Positions 1 to 13,261 are shown, counted from the first letter of the stretch. The stretch is DNA of 64,000 nt from Siniperca chuatsi (GCF_020085105.1 NC_058052.1:25311733-25375732); one strand, 5' to 3'. Numbers and translations: made by a program. The notes: generated by a model not told the origin, from the letters alone.

Positions 1-200
1 CATGTAGTTTAATAAGCTAAAACAGAACTAATGAAAAAGACTTGAAGTGCCACTGGTAGCACAGGTCCTTAGGTAAAATGTTAATTAAATAAATCTCTTC
101 TCTCGTGTGTTTTTTTCTATGAAATGGGCTCAAACTCACCACCAGCACACAGGTGTGTTTGCACCTTAAAGCAAAATTCTGGTTGTATACAACCAGTAGT
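1..200 (-). repeat. SINE-like repeat copy, first of a dispersed cluster
   Basis: The segment resembles 1,612-1,800. Both contain a tract like 'cttgaagtgccac', then 'gcacaggtcc' or 'gcataggccc', then 'ttaatgaaat' or 'ttaattaaat', and then 'ctcaaactc' followed by a cacacag stretch. The matching copies nearby carry tRNA-like box A and box B motifs on the minus strand, so this is probably a diverged copy of the same tRNA-derived SINE. It also includes an 18-bp perfect palindrome at 179-196. No coding potential is seen. Confidence 0.4.
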
Positions 201-1600
201 TTTTGCCATCATTCCTACTGGTCATAATAACATTGTAAATAGTGAGATCTGGAAATGCTGCACCATAGCTAAATAGAGATTTCTCCTGGGCAAGAAACAC
301 GAGCAGTCAAGACTGGACTCATGCAGGATTCAACAAACCTCAAGGCTAGCCAAACTTATTTGAAGAGAAAATACAGTGAAATTAGAACTCAAACTGTCAG
401 ATGTAAACATTGCAATTTACAGACCAACTTCCTGGTCATTTCAGTTGCACTCACTTTCGGTTTTACCTCCTAATAAAGTGGTTTAGATAACCTGGCTAAA
501 CTCTGACAGCAATCCTGTCTCCTAAAATTGCATTCATATAATTTTAAATATGAATGTCTTTGGAGTGAAACATGAATTGCTGCGTAGAGTATTTTAACTG
601 GCAATGTTTTTATAGTTAACAAAGTACGTTCTTGTCTCACACAGGTGTCATAGGGACGGTCGGGGTGGATGGTGAGTACAAAGGGCTGAACTTTGCTGAA
701 GACTGGGGTTCGCATCCTGGATCTTGCATTTTTGTTTAGGTTAAAGGGAAGGTTCACATTTTTCAAGTCTCTCTTAAAACGACTCTCACATGCTGATATG
801 TATATTGAAAGTGTTATTGGTTGTTAATGGTTCCTCATGTCCATACTGCCAGAAAAGAGATCTCTAGCAGCAAAGGGGTTTCAATGTAAGTGATGGTGGA
901 CAAAAGCCACAGGTCCTATTCCACATGAGGCTTCAGCAGTCTGAGTTAGTCAAATCAAATAGGTATCTTCCAAGGTTACAGTCTTTTTAGTACCAAATGT
1001 CCTCTTTGTGTCATCACAGACTATTGTCTTTTCTGAGCTGCAGTGGAAGGAGAGTAAGAACAAGAGGAAACTTTTTGCTGCACTACATAAAGGGCACACC
1101 ACATCCTGAAGTGGCACTGGACGTTGGCATTGGATGCAAAATCGTGACGTGCTGAGTTGTTCAATATGAACAGAATTTCTAGCGATACTGGGCTGTGTCT
1201 CCCGGCATGGTTGACTCTTTCAATACTATTTAAGAGAACAATCTTTCTCTAGACTTAACCAAGTGCCTAGCGTTGCCTAAACATTAGGCATTAAATATTG
1301 CCACAAGCAGATATTGTAGTGAAAACAAATAAAACATTTTCAGTGACCACTTTGTAGATTTGTTTACTATCAACCTTTTTCAACTTTGTAGATATGTTCA
1401 TAAAAATGTTTCTCTATTATGTTGATTAAAAGAAATGTAATCTGCCTGGCATTATGTATCTTTTGGTACATATTTGCTGTTGTAAATTACTGGCTCATGT
1501 TTCTTACCCTGTAGGACGTCGTTAGAGTGATGTCACTTGCCTAGCTATTGACTATCATAACCAACAGACACATGAAATACTGAACCTAAGACTCAAGTTG
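200..1600. other. Gene-free AT-rich sequence
   Basis: Short open frames here (for example minus strand 470-766) have no recognisable protein similarity or splice architecture. I see no repeat that I can name. Confidence 0.4.
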
Positions 1601-1611
1601 TAATAAACCAG

Positions 1612-2165
1612 ATTTTTCCTTTAATAACCTGGAACAGAACTCATAAAAAAGGCTTGAAGTGCCACAGGCAGCATAGGCCCTCAGGTAAACAGTTAATGAA
1701 ATAGCTCTTTTCTCAGAAGTAGTTTTTTTCGGAGATGGACTCAAACTCCCAACCTGAACACACAGTGTGCACCATAACCTGAAGTGAACTCCCTACCAGT
1801 GTGGTGTAGATTTTTAATAAAACGGTGTTATAGCACCATAGATACCAGAAGCCCACGGGTATACACCCACTCAGAGGACTCAAACCCACAGCGCATAGTA
1901 CACCCCAACCAGCTGAGCCGCAGTGATCATCACAGTCAAAGCTTGATTTATAAATAAAGCATCCGCGTAGTGCTGCAGGTATCACAGGCCCAAAGGTGCA
2001 CACCCACTCCGAGGACTCAGACCCATGGCCAGATGCACAGGGTGATCCTTAACCCGCTGAGCCACTGCGCTCTTCCACAGCCGAATGTGGGCTTTTTTAA
2101 TAAAGCAGCCTTATAGCACCACAGGTACCAGAGGCCCTCAGGTAAACAGCTAATGAAATCCCTCT
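1612..2165 (-). repeat. Cluster of tRNA-derived SINE-like units
   Basis: Three to four related units of roughly 130-180 bp lie head to tail (about 1,612-1,800, 1,808-1,940, 1,945-2,090 and a partial one at 2,098-2,165). On the + strand each begins with 'ttaataaa', followed by 'agcaccacaggtaccagaggcc' or a variant. On the minus strand the unit near 1,985-2,075 reads 'gcagtggctcagcgggtta', which fits the RNA polymerase III box A of a tRNA. About 35 nt later comes 'gggtctgagtcc', a degenerate box B. This is the expected order for a tRNA-derived SINE. The repeats are diverged, so they are old. The exact family is not identified. Confidence 0.5.
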
Positions 2166-3900
2166 CTCCCTCTCGGACTAAATCATCCAAATAGCAACCG
2201 GCACCTCAGGCACAGAGGCAGACGGATGGCAAAGAACCAGGGAGAGACGGAGAGCGGGGGGGGAAGAGGAGTGGAGGGGTGAGAGCGATAGACAGTACGA
2301 AGAGGTAAGGGGGAACAGGATTAGAGAAAAAGAGGGAGAGAAATTGAAAGATAAGGTAGAGAAACTGAATGTGTGTGTGTGTGTTTGTATACTGTTACAG
2401 GGTGTTGTAGGGCACCATGGAACAGTAACATTATATTGTTACCTTAAACATCTCAAGTGCTATAAATCACTATATTAACAAACCCGGCTCTGGAGACAGC
2501 AGCAGGCGTCTGACTGCTGTTATGAATCGAGCCTTTAAGGTGAAGTAAATTTTCTTTTACTTGATGTTGTAACTATGTCTTGAGACACTTACCGCAGCTT
2601 CCAAATTATGTTCTCACAAATAAGCAGGCCTGTTTGTATAAAAAACGGAAATGTCGCTTCATATCAGTCACTAATGGGGCTTGATTGCAAGTCTTACTTC
2701 TTAGTCAAGGCAATATTTTTTCAATTGTTCGTCTTTGGTGTTTCACTTATCCCAAATAGTCCTAAAGCATGAGAATGAGTTAATACTGTACAATACACCA
2801 ATTTCACTTTGTCCAATACTTTGGTTTATGACCAAATTCTTGCAAAATGAATGACATTCCCATCAGCCTCAGCTCTTCTCCTGGCTTGTGATATTCTTGC
2901 TTTATTTTTATTTAACTATTTCTATAGTCTTCTGTAGGACTGCCACTTTCTCAAAATATCAAGTTCGAACATGTGAAAACTAACACATCATTTGCTTCAA
3001 TGAACCTGCGTAGTCTAATTCTAAATAATGTAGAAATATCATGGTTTTGTAATTCACCGAGTGACAAGCTAACAGGTGACATTACTTTGGGGTGCTGTGT
3101 CCAAAATGCTTCCACCCATTACTTCTACCAAATGTGACGTCCACGCCACAGTGGAGAGCTGTGGCCAAACAGAAGGCAGGCAGGGAGCTGGCTGCACAGC
3201 AGAAACCTGTGCTTCTGCTTCAGGTTGGTTTTGAGCCCACATCTCTCTCTCCACATCTTTTGGTCCTGGTTTGATTCCACTGCACAAGTAAACTGTTTTG
3301 ATTTCTGACCTTTTGATTTGGTCTCATTTTTGTTTTACATTGGATATATTGTGTTTTCATTTGGTTTCACCGGGGGGGGCAGTTTACTTGCTGTGGTTTC
3401 CCACTGATGCTGAATGAATACAGTTAAAACCGATCAGCACTACATAGTTCAACAGTTAAAGGTTCAATGAAGTAGAACAAAAAGCTGGCAGGAGCTTGAG
3501 CTCAGGGAGCTGAAAGCTGGAAAGAAACCAGAAGCCAACAGTTTATTTGATGAGGCTTTATTCCATCTCTTATTACCACCATTTACAGATTGTCTGCCAA
3601 CAGATTCTCTTCCAAGATAAGTTGAGATCTGATCTTCCATGCAAATTGTTTGATTATGTTTAATGTAGTTTGTTTTGTATTTTATTTGTTTTACTGGATA
3701 GCATACAGTAGATACACAGTCTGTTAGGTGGGATGTGAACTAGTGCACTAAACAAACAAACCATTAAATTGTGTTTCAGGAGCAGTATTTTGAAAGGGAA
3801 CCAGAGACTATTGTTCATCTGACATCAATTTAAGCAACACAGTTTATTACAAAATATTGTTTTACGGTTTGTTTCCCCAGCTCCCTTATGTGTGTTGTCA
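2165..3900. other. Gene-free sequence with purine-rich tract
   Basis: A purine-rich stretch (about 2,215-2,370) with a short (GT)n ends at 2,384. The remainder is AT-rich. Small open frames at 3,069-3,287 overlap each other on both strands and look like chance. Confidence 0.4.
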
Positions 3901-3914
3901 CCTCCCTTGCTCAC

Positions 3915-4120
3915 AGTTGTTACATCCACCAAGGAGGTTATGTTTTTGGTCCCATTTGTTTATGTGCTATTTAGCAGACTATTAATATAATATATAAAAA
4001 CGTGTTAACAGATTTCAATTAAGTCTGGTGGAAACTTGGGCCATTTGCCAAGAAACAAGTAATTAGTTTTTGGTGTGGATTCGGGATTTCTTAACATTGA
4101 GAGAGGGCATTTTTGAACAT
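3915..4120 (+). repeat. Teleost interspersed repeat fragment
   Basis: The string 'ccaccaaggaggttatgttt', followed by 'ggtggaaacttgggccat' and 'tttggtgtggattcgggat', matches from memory a very common interspersed repeat of fish genomes. No coding content. A library search would confirm the family. Confidence 0.45.
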
Positions 4121-4142
4121 GTTTGCTATTTTCTCATGAACT

Positions 4143-4327
<185 letters not shown>

Positions 4328-4329
4328 GG

Positions 4330-5125
4330 CACCATACAGAAGAAGTGGCTCAATAATGCTAGAGGATTGTGCTGCATCTCTCTTCTTTCCAATAGACCAT
4401 TTGTCTTAAGCTCATACAAATATATGTAATCAGAAATTAGACCATCAAGACAGTCGAGTTTGACAGGAGAGAGTATTACTTGTAGATTGCCAACTACTTA
4501 TTTTACAATCACATCAAAAATCACAATAGCATTTATTCACCCTAGAATTAGTCCGGGTTTGGGTCGTTCCTCTCCTTTTCTCTCCCAGAACAGGCAGCTA
4601 GAAAACATCATCACATTAGTATTAGTCTACCTTCAGGGGCTCCCTGCAAATTCAGGCATTGATTACAACAAGGCATTAAACGCTCAACAATATATCATCG
4701 TTTGACTTAGCCAACATAAATCTGTTCAAGCTTGGACTTACTGGTTGTGGGACTACTTTTCATTCACCACATGTCAGAGGAAACAGCAGGAGGCAGAGCC
4801 ATCTCGCACATGGGAGAAGTTTTCCCTCAGGGATTTCTGCCAGAAAGCCTTACTACTTGGTTAGGTTTAGGCACCAAAACTACTTGGTTAGGTTTATGAA
4901 AAAAGAAAGCCAGAAAACCCTGAAGGCAAACTTCTCTTACATGCAGCCGTCTCCTGCAGCACCTCTCCCTCAAGTCTGAGTCCAGACTGTAGGCTGGTTT
5001 GTTAAGTTTGTCCAGAGTTAACGTCCGTTACACTTTCCCCGCTGGTCCCTAGAATTAGACTTTGCTGTCTAATCTGTCACTAAAGAGGGCAACGCACTTA
5101 CTTACTTTCTTTTCCTGGAAATTTA
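4330..5125. other. Gene-free sequence with short direct repeat
   Basis: Contains a direct duplication of 'actacttggttaggttta' (about 4,851-4,899). A related motif appears in the opposite orientation near 22,085-22,155, so it is part of a dispersed repeat. No gene seen. Confidence 0.4.
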
Positions 5126-5127
5126 CC

Positions 5128-5460
5128 CCAACCTTAAAGGTACAATGTGTAGGATTTAGGGGCATTTAGAGGTAAAATTGCAGTTTGCAACCATTTGAAT
5201 ATGACTCGCACCCCCCACTCCCAAGCCTCTAGGAGAAACTCCAGTGGCAGTATGCTTCAAAGTGCTTGTGCTTATCATCGAACAACATCTGAAACCCCTT
5301 CCCCCACACCCTTCCAACATCAAAATTTGGGGGCTGCGTCCAACAATTTCTACAACTTTCCAAAACTGACAATCTGACAAGCACACACATTTCACGCAGC
5401 AATTGGTCAGGTGTGCAGAGGTAAGAAAGTAAGGCAGGATTTAAACTTCTATCTTAAGCT
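5128..5460 (+). repeat. Teleost interspersed repeat, '(t)aaaggtacaatgtgtaggattt' type
   Basis: The start 'aaggtacaatgtgtaggat' resembles the leading edge of a high-copy fish non-autonomous element ('aaggaccagtgtgtaggattt' class). Overlapping small open frames on both strands (5,156-5,395) are not supported as genes. Confidence 0.35.
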
Positions 5461-7020
5461 CCCTTTTTTCCCCATTCTTCAAGCAACTACTTCTCATTTT
5501 TTATGTGCACAAACGAGTTCAACACCTTGAATGCCTTTGTATGCACCGTAATCCCCATTTGTAAAATTAATCCCATCTCATCTGTCTCTATGACAGAAGG
5601 CTTTTTACCCTCTCCGCCCGAGCATGGCCATTTGTGTGTCCACACCACTGCTTTCAGACATGTTCGGACGACGCTTTGTACTAACTAGTTTAGTTACCGC
5701 AGTGCCATGCTGGATGATGTTGCGTTAAATGGAGGGAAAAGTTGAGCCTGGTTCAACTTTTTTGCCGGAGCCCCCCAAACCTCACAAACATAAGAAAATA
5801 AAAAGTAAAAGAAAATAAAAGTACTTTAGTAAAAGTAAAAAATAAGAACAAATAAGAAAAATGAAAAAGAGTTCTTATTGTTTTTTTGAATTCATTGTTT
5901 GTGTTGAAACTCTTGAAACTCTCCAGGTAACACTAGTTCAGCCAGTTTTAACATTGCTGAAATTCTGCTAGATGTTAAGAGCAACAAACACTAACTTGAT
6001 GTGGTTGAGAAAACCACAAAGGTCTATTCTAGCTGTTCTAGAGCTTTCGATCATATCACACAGTCTCATTCAGCAGATTTTCCTCAATCTTAACTTGACG
6101 TGATCACAGTGGCCACACGTTCGGTTTAACCTTTGATTTAGTTTAAAAACCTGTGATTTCTGAGTGCCGCCTGTGTTCTATACTGTGGTATGTGAAAGAC
6201 TCGATTTCTCAAATTAAAAGGTAAAAAGGTTTCCAAACCGTTTTAGTTTAGCATCAGCAGTTTTAAAACTCAGCAACTAAATGAGAAGTGTAACCTTTTC
6301 TTCTCCAAAACCCAGAGCAATTTGTGTAAAAAATAGTCCCACTCCTGCTATGTAGGGACCATTTATTGGCCCACAACCCATTGTGTTTACTGGCCCATAG
6401 TATAAGAACCCTATTAGCAGAGAATAGAAAAATCAGACAGGACCTTGAACTGTGGGAGCATAATATTGGCTGCAAACCAGGAATGAAGGCTTCACTTGAT
6501 GTCACTTTAATCTACACTTGTTATTCCTTACTCTGTCTGCTTTGTTCATCAGAGGAGCCAGCTCTTCAAAACCTTTCAGCTTTCGACCAGGCCTGCACAA
6601 ACTTTATCCATTTGACTTTTATTTAAGTGCAAACAGATCAGACATCTGTATAAGTACAAATCCACCAGTAAAGAGGAAAAAAACTCAAGTGGCCTTGCGG
6701 GGAGGATGGAGACAGACAGAAAATTCTCTTCAAGCTGAAGTGCATTAAAGAAACAAAGTCGGGGACACTTTTTCTCTTTTTATGAATCATTCATAAGTGA
6801 TGACTTGTTTGCTTGTTTCTATTGCCTGCTGCATTTTATTTTTACATGAACAAATAATATCAATATTAATTATTCTTTTTGATCAATATTCAGTCTTTAT
6901 TTATCTTGCAAGTTATGCACAAAGAGTATTTTAAACGTATGCAGTCTGATTATGAGAAATTCTAAAATATGAAGAAAACTATTCAACTCTGGGAACAAAC
7001 TATGTGTAACAAAATAATAT
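5460..7020. other. Gene-free AT-rich sequence
   Basis: Only short overlapping frames (for example 6,263-6,505 minus, 6,366-6,626 plus) are present, with no recognisable domains. Confidence 0.35.
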
Positions 7021-7024
7021 AGTT

Positions 7025-7095
7025 CAAAGGTCCACTTACTAGCTTTTTGGAGCTTTAACCACATCTCACTGTCTTCTTCAGCAAGTGGAACTGGG
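7025..7095. repeat. Half copy of a foldback/MITE element
   Basis: The tract 'aaggtccacttact', then 'catctcactgtcttcttcagca', matches one arm of the inverted repeat at 13,312-13,541. It is a single arm without its partner, so probably a decayed or partial insertion of the same family. Confidence 0.4.
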
Positions 7096-7261
7096 TCACA
7101 TGATAGCAGGTGGTTGTATATGGTTGTGAGATTGCGACCACTGCCTTGGTGAAAGGAGGGTTTCTGATGTTGGATGTGAATCGCCACCTTGATCTGCCGT
7201 CAACTGACTCCTGGTCGATGTAGTGACTCACTTAGGTCATGTGACTTTACTCCTTTTGCTG

Positions 7262-7420
7262 CGGACTAATCGGTTAGTCAATGACAATATTGATTAGATT
7301 AGATAAATTAGATTATCGATTAGATTAGATTATCTGTTCTTTACACAGAAAAAGCATCAAACATTTTCTGGTTCTGGCTTCTGAAAATGTCAGGATTTGT
7401 GGCTTTTTTGTTTTACATAA
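7262..7420. repeat. Degenerate hAT-like MITE fragment
   Basis: Contains 'gactaatcggttagtcaatgac', alternating 'attagatta' units and then 'aacattttctggttctggctt'. This resembles the 'cgattaatcgattatt' non-autonomous family also seen at 39,850, 49,920 and 57,355. Confidence 0.4.
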
Positions 7421-10400
7421 CTGCACTTCAGTAATGTTTTTTTATTAGTTAAATCAGGTAAATCTATAACCCTAACAGTTGCTTTATTCAGAAGAGTTTA
7501 CCTGCCTCTATGTTCAAAAATGACTGAGCTTCTATAGTGTCTCATGAAGTTTCAGTTCATTGTTGTTGGCATGGACAGAAATGTCATCACTCGACCTAGT
7601 TACATGAAGAATAATTATTTACCAAAAGTCGCTTGCAAGTCTCAAGTTTTAAAAAACATAATAAGTGTTGTAATGAGTCATGCAGCTGCTTTGAGGCAAG
7701 TATTAACATATATTAAAATATGCTGGAACATAAAAGAAGACAAAAGCTATGAAGCTATGAAGCTATGAAGCTATGAAGCTCCAGTTGATTTGTCAGACAG
7801 CTGCAATCCAACAAATCCTATCAACAGTTCTCAATATCAGAACATGGAGAATGTCGCCAAACACAGGAAGTGTGACCTTTTTTGTGTGTCACCCCACTCT
7901 GCAATACACATGGATATAATAATGATATATTAATTAAGATAAAATACAGATTTCACCTTTAAGCATGTGTCAAGAGAAAGATGATAACAGTTTAAATGAC
8001 AGCCTGGTTTATAAATAATACTCAACATGCAGTAACCTTGCTGCAGGTTTCATCCGTGAAATCAGAAACAGAGCCGCCACCTTGTTTTCTCTGTCTGACA
8101 GAGGACCCAGGTGAGCTGGAGGGAGAGGTTTGGTTTCAAAAGCCTCTTGTCCGCCGCTGTCACACATAAGTTAGATATAATCAGGTGAACCAGCGCTTGT
8201 TTGGCTGCATGTAAGCCTGTGATTCAGGGAGGTTTACCTTGAAATTCTCTGCACTCACCACATTCTTTGAGCTAAAGCTGGTTTGAGGGACGTGGTACAG
8301 GAACGATGCATGTAATTGAAGAAAAACAACAGTAAAATGATGAAGGTATCTAGTTGTTTTTTTGGGGTTTTTTTACAAAAAATGCCATTCTCTGCCCCCC
8401 TCTTTGGGGGGAGTTAAAACAAACATTGTCTTTGTTGCTATCTAAAGATTTATTTTGTGATTATATGCATATTGAGCAGTTTAAGTGAAGGACATGGATA
8501 CTTAATTATTTAATATAAAACCATGGCTTGCATCACAATGACATAGCCAGCTCTTATTCAGATTGTAAATGACCATTAAATCACCAATCACTGAAGTAGG
8601 CCGTCATCTTTACCTCCAACCATAGAGGGCAGTGTTGCCATAGAACTCCTGAGAAAGGCTTTCACAAGAAAGGACTTTATTATTGAACTTGTGCCAAATG
8701 TTACTTTGTTTGTTTTGGTTGACTAATAATTCTCGCTGCATACTTAATGTGGACGTTGTATTTTTATTTGTTTTACTTAAGTGTACATTTTTTACCTCAC
8801 ATGCTTTTATTTTGAAGTCTGGAAAAGGAAGTGCAGCAGTGTAGATTGGCGCACTTTTTACGTGAAGCGCCATTGTAATTTAACGTTACGAGAGAAAGGA
8901 TAAACCCTTGGGTACTCACTGTACAAATGTTTGTTTAAAAAGGTTTCTTTCTACATCTTAGCTCCTGGCTGAAGGGCACAAGGTACCGTTTTAGTTTTAT
9001 GTTGTGTAGTAAACTTTGAAGGACTTTGAAGTGTTTGTTTTAGCTATCTCTTTCTTTAGCTAATGTTGTTATTGCCTCGTCAGTGTTTCTCTTGATTTGC
9101 ACTCCAGATAGATTGTTTACAGTAAATCAGCACATCATTTTTGGTAATTTTATATGATTAATTTATGTTTTTCTCTCTAAATTGAGATTGTCTGTTTTAC
9201 CAAAATTAATTAATTGTTAACTCGGGTGTTTCATGTAACGTAGTTAACATCGCACTCTAAAAGGAGATTGTTATAATTAATACAATTCATATAGGTTATT
9301 ACATTAGCCAGTTTGCTAAAATGTGATTTATTTACACATTATTTATGATGTGAGCCAATTAATTGCAAATGTGTATTCGTTTATATATTTATGGATATTT
9401 GTATACAATTTGCAGGCAGATGTCTAATGATTGTTTGTTTGTTTTTATTCAGCTCTTCCGGTGTTTTTGGAAATTAAATTCTTTATAAACATCAGTTCCT
9501 GAGAGTAAAATGCATCTGTTCAGCCGGGAATGCAACACAGATATTTTTGTCATGATATGTGGTGTGACTGCAGTCATTTTCCCACGTTTGACAGTTTCCT
9601 GTGAACAATAAGACAAGATAATGAATTTCTATTTTCATTTTTCTTCAGTGGAGAGGCAATGATTAACACACCAGGAGACAGCAAATTAAATATGGTTGAA
9701 CACATTAAAACACACCAGAAAACAGAAAGAAAATGAAGCAGCAGCTTGGGCTTTGAGAGAAGACTGTTGGCAGGAAACCAGAAACTAAACATGTCACCAC
9801 TCTAAACTAGTTTATTCCAATTTCTGGTGCCTGCTGCCTTGTGTTGTTTACATATCGTGTCCACTCATAAAAGGCATGGAGCTTCTGACCTCACTACCTC
9901 ACTTTTGTGTGGTGTTGTTCCTCAGTTTAACCCGCTTTCTTGTTTGTGTAAACAGATTGAAAGCAAATTTCTAAATCTTCAGAGGAAAAAAATAAAACCC
10001 TTTGTGGCCTTGGAGAGGAAGGAACGTAAACAGTTTTCTTAATGCAGAGGCTGCAGCCTGCTGTGTCCATTAAAGGAACAAAAGTTACAAAACATGACTG
10101 ACTGTCTGTCAGGGTTGACAAGTCTTTATTGAAGAGACCATTCACAGTTTCATGTATTAATACAAACCTCTTTGTCAACTTTGAAATTGAACATTGCACC
10201 TTATTTCATTATAACCATAGTACTTAAATGTCCAATAATCAATATTTTCATATATTAACAATGATTTAAATGGTGTTTGTGAAAGGGGTCACATATTCAG
10301 ACTAATTGTGTGCAAAGTGAAGGGAAAAATGACATTGCTGCTCTTTTTGACCATGGCTTTGCAATTGGTGGCGCATCATTCTCTTGCCACATTGGTGCTC

Positions 10401-10555
10401 TGTCTCTTTTTGAGTCTGTTCAGGTCAACCACATTTTGGATCAGGTCTATTCTCACTTCTGTTTTGGACTGGGCAGGACTGTCCATTTCACATCAGGTCA
10501 ATGGTTTTTGACCTATAAAGACCTCTACACAACAGAGTTTTTTTAGCGGAATGAA
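7420..10555. other. Gene-free interval
   Basis: AT-rich non-coding DNA. A small tandem of an 8-bp unit (ctatgaag, about 4.5 copies) lies at 7,745-7,780. The block 8,600-9,545 has transposon-like flavour ('agagggcagtgttgccat') but I cannot name it. Open frames at 8,610-8,873, 9,574-9,792 and 9,927-10,199 show no domain. Confidence 0.35.
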
Positions 10556-10559
10556 CTAT

Positions 10560-10880
10560 CTGTATGGTTCAGTGTCAGCAGCAGGCAGCTGGCAGCAGAA
10601 ACAACAGAAGGACAAATTTAGAAACTAGCTGGTGTAGAAGTCGTAAACATCTATCGGATAGAGCCAGACATTTTTCTCAGTAGATGATGGAGATTAAAAC
10701 AGAGCTAAAAGAAGAGTAAATATTGGGCTTACATTCAACTGGTGGATAGAAACATGACTCCAAATGAATGATAATGTTGCATCTGTGTGTCTGCTGGATG
10801 TAGGCAACTGTTTGCTAACATATTAACCAGAGCAACTTTAAAGGTCAAAATATGTCAGACTGTGTGTTTGTCAGCTTGTT
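10560..10880. repeat. Probable teleost interspersed repeat
   Basis: The stretch 'gagccagacatttttctcag', then 'acagagctaaaagaagagt' and 'tgactccaaatgaatgataa', resembles a dispersed fish repeat from memory. Assignment is tentative. Confidence 0.35.
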
Positions 10881-11159
10881 GTGGGGTTCCTCTGCTAGAA
10901 TAAAATAAAAAAGAATAGCTGGTCAGCCAAAGTGTGACCAGTGTGTCACTAAGACCCAGGAGACTGCAGGTTTTCACTACCAGGTGATTTCACGCTTTAC
11001 TTCCTCCTCTGGTTGAAGGTGTGCTAATCAGAGAAATCAGCTGCTGCAGTTTTGCTTGGGAATGAAAATCGGTGTACTCCTGGGTCTGGATGAAACATGG
11101 TTGAGAACAGGCGACCATAGGACAAAACTGCCAGTCATGGTTTTGGGTGTGTTCAGCTA

Positions 11160-11622
11160 TTTCCTGTTTTATTTTGTAATGTTGGGCCTCATGTGTCTTG
11201 TGTAGTTTCATTACCTGTCTGTTTGCTTTTTCTGCCAGTTTTGATAGTTTGCTCTGCCCTGATTAGTTTCACCTATGTGTCGTTATCTCCCCTCACCTGT
11301 GTGTATTTAGTCTGTGTGCTTCCCTTGTCTCAGATCGTCATTGTCCCTGTGTCAAGCATCCCAGTCTTTGTTACCTGTGAGTTCTGATGGAGTTATTCAC
11401 TTAAGTTTCCCTTGGACCCTGCCTGAATTTTGGACTTTGAAGTTCGCCTGCTCTCTGTCGGATTTGGTTGCCTTGTTGGACTGATTCCCTGGTTTTGACC
11501 CATGTAAGCTTTTTCTTTAAAAAAAAAAAAAAGCAGTTAAAATCATTGAACTGCACCTACTCTGCCTCCAATGTCTGCATTTGGGTTCAAATCCGTGTTT
11601 CCCTCTGCTACCATGCTTGACA
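11160..11622 (+). mobile_element. Probable solo LTR of a Ty3/gypsy-type retrotransposon
   Basis: The composition and order of motifs match fish LTRs. A T/C-rich start contains 'cctgattagtttcacctatgtgtcgtta', followed by a TATA-like 'tgtatttagtctgtg', a 'ttggactttg' block, an A-rich run at 11,519-11,532 where a poly(A) signal would lie, and a terminus with 'tctgcatttgggttcaaat' ending 'cttgaca'. No gag-pol coding region flanks it, so it would be a solo LTR left by recombination. Exact ends and target-site duplication were not resolved. Confidence 0.45.
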
Positions 11623-13230
11623 CCATCGCAACACTGCCTTGAAAAGCACATAACAGAAAATAAGCCTACAAAACCTCCTTTCTGTAAAGAGGCTATTTTG
11701 GCTGAGCAGGAAACACTGATCTTGCTTTCTGCTCCACGCACCACTACATGATTTGACAAATATCCCATGATTTTAAACACTAATGATGCTAAAAGGAGGA
11801 GGACAGAACTGGGTTTGTTCTCCTCCTGGAACAAAACAGATCCAAGCAGAAGAGAGCAATGGAAGAAAGGCGAAAACTCTGTTTCCAGGAAAAGCCCATC
11901 GCCATCCCAGGAAACCAAGCCTGGAGCACCGAAATCCAGAAGCCTGCAAAAGCTGCCCTGCAGCACTGCTCTCCAAATTCCAGCTAGTAGTGTGCCACCT
12001 GTTTAAAGCTGCAAATTCGACATCCACAAACCGAGCGCTCTGCTTCCCTGCTCCAGCCAAAGCGTTTATCCACAGGAAACCACTAGCTTAGTGGAAAAGG
12101 CTGACCACCAAGGATGAGCTCTCAGGCCTCACACACACTGCAGAGACAGATTACACTCCTCCTTCCCGTCTTCTTTTTGTGTCTCCTAACTGTCAGTGTG
12201 TTTTGTTTTAGATCTGCTTTTCAATCACATAACAACCAGCTGTGCACAGGGTAGTGCACAGCTGGTTGGTTGGGGTTTAAGGAATTACCCACACCTTGGA
12301 GTCCAGCATGCTGAAGGGAGAGAGCCATTACATCTTTATCTCTGTCTTTCTTTTGCTTTATAAATCTCACTGTCATTTTAACATTTGTCCTCTATCTCTA
12401 TTATCTCAGCAAATAACACTGTTTTTGTGTGTTGCTCCATCACACTCACACGATGAGAATAATACACTCAAACTGGTATAGTTTTGCCATCGTGCTCCCC
12501 TCTCCTTCCTCTTGTCTCCCTTTTCTCTTCTCTATCAAATTCAAATAAGCATAATTTGTGATAAGACTGCAACAAGTAAACACTAATCCAGCACAGTGTA
12601 AAACTGAATGAAAATACTATCAGAAGTTACTGCATCTTCTCTAATCTCCCCTCGCTCTAATCTCTTTCCCTCATTCCACCCTGCCTTCCCTTGTCTCTAC
12701 TTTCATCTCCCCTCTTCTCCTCTTCCTTTGACACCTTCCCTTCTTCCTCTTTTCTCAGCAGGATGACTATTGGCAAATCGAGCGAGGCAGAATTAATTGT
12801 ACTTCAATGTCTATTACCGTCAATGCTGCTTAGTTCAAGCCAGCACTGTAGGTGTGGAGAGATAGAGGGAGGGGAGAGAAAAGGGAATGAAGGAGTTAGA
12901 GATATAGATAATAGAGTGAGAATGGGAATTAGGAGGGGGGAGAAGAGAGGTGCCATCTGAATAAGGGGAGAGGAAGATCCTTTACAGTGAGAGACAAAAA
13001 CAGACTGCACCCTGCTGTCAGCCAGGATGTCCAGACTGTCCGTGCCCCTGACATTTCCCCCTTGTCTCAGCACAAACTCAGGCCTCCTGCTGAATAACAC
13101 CCCCTCCTCTCCATCACACACAAATACATTCCCACAACAGCATGAGGAGAGATACACACAAGGGCAAAACCTCCAAGACTTCCAGAGTCAGATTGAGACA
13201 AGACATCATCTGCTTTAAATACCTACACTA
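11622..13230. other. Gene-free interval with overlapping chance frames
   Basis: Between 11,517 and 12,091 four open frames overlap on both strands, none with recognisable domains. A 15-bp-arm hairpin sits at 12,233-12,268. Region 12,480-12,760 is pyrimidine-rich and 12,840-12,975 is purine-rich on the + strand. A (GT)n array begins at about 13,238. Confidence 0.35.
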
Positions 13231-13237
13231 CCTGAAG

Positions 13238-13261
13238 TGTGTGTGTGTGTGTGTGTGTGTA
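13238..13261. repeat. (GT)n microsatellite
   Basis: About 11-12 GT dinucleotides in a row. Confidence 0.9.

Noticed and set aside
11517..12091. Set of overlapping frames on both strands (up to 149 codons)
   Set aside because: Part lies in the probable LTR end. The frames contradict each other and none resembles a known protein.
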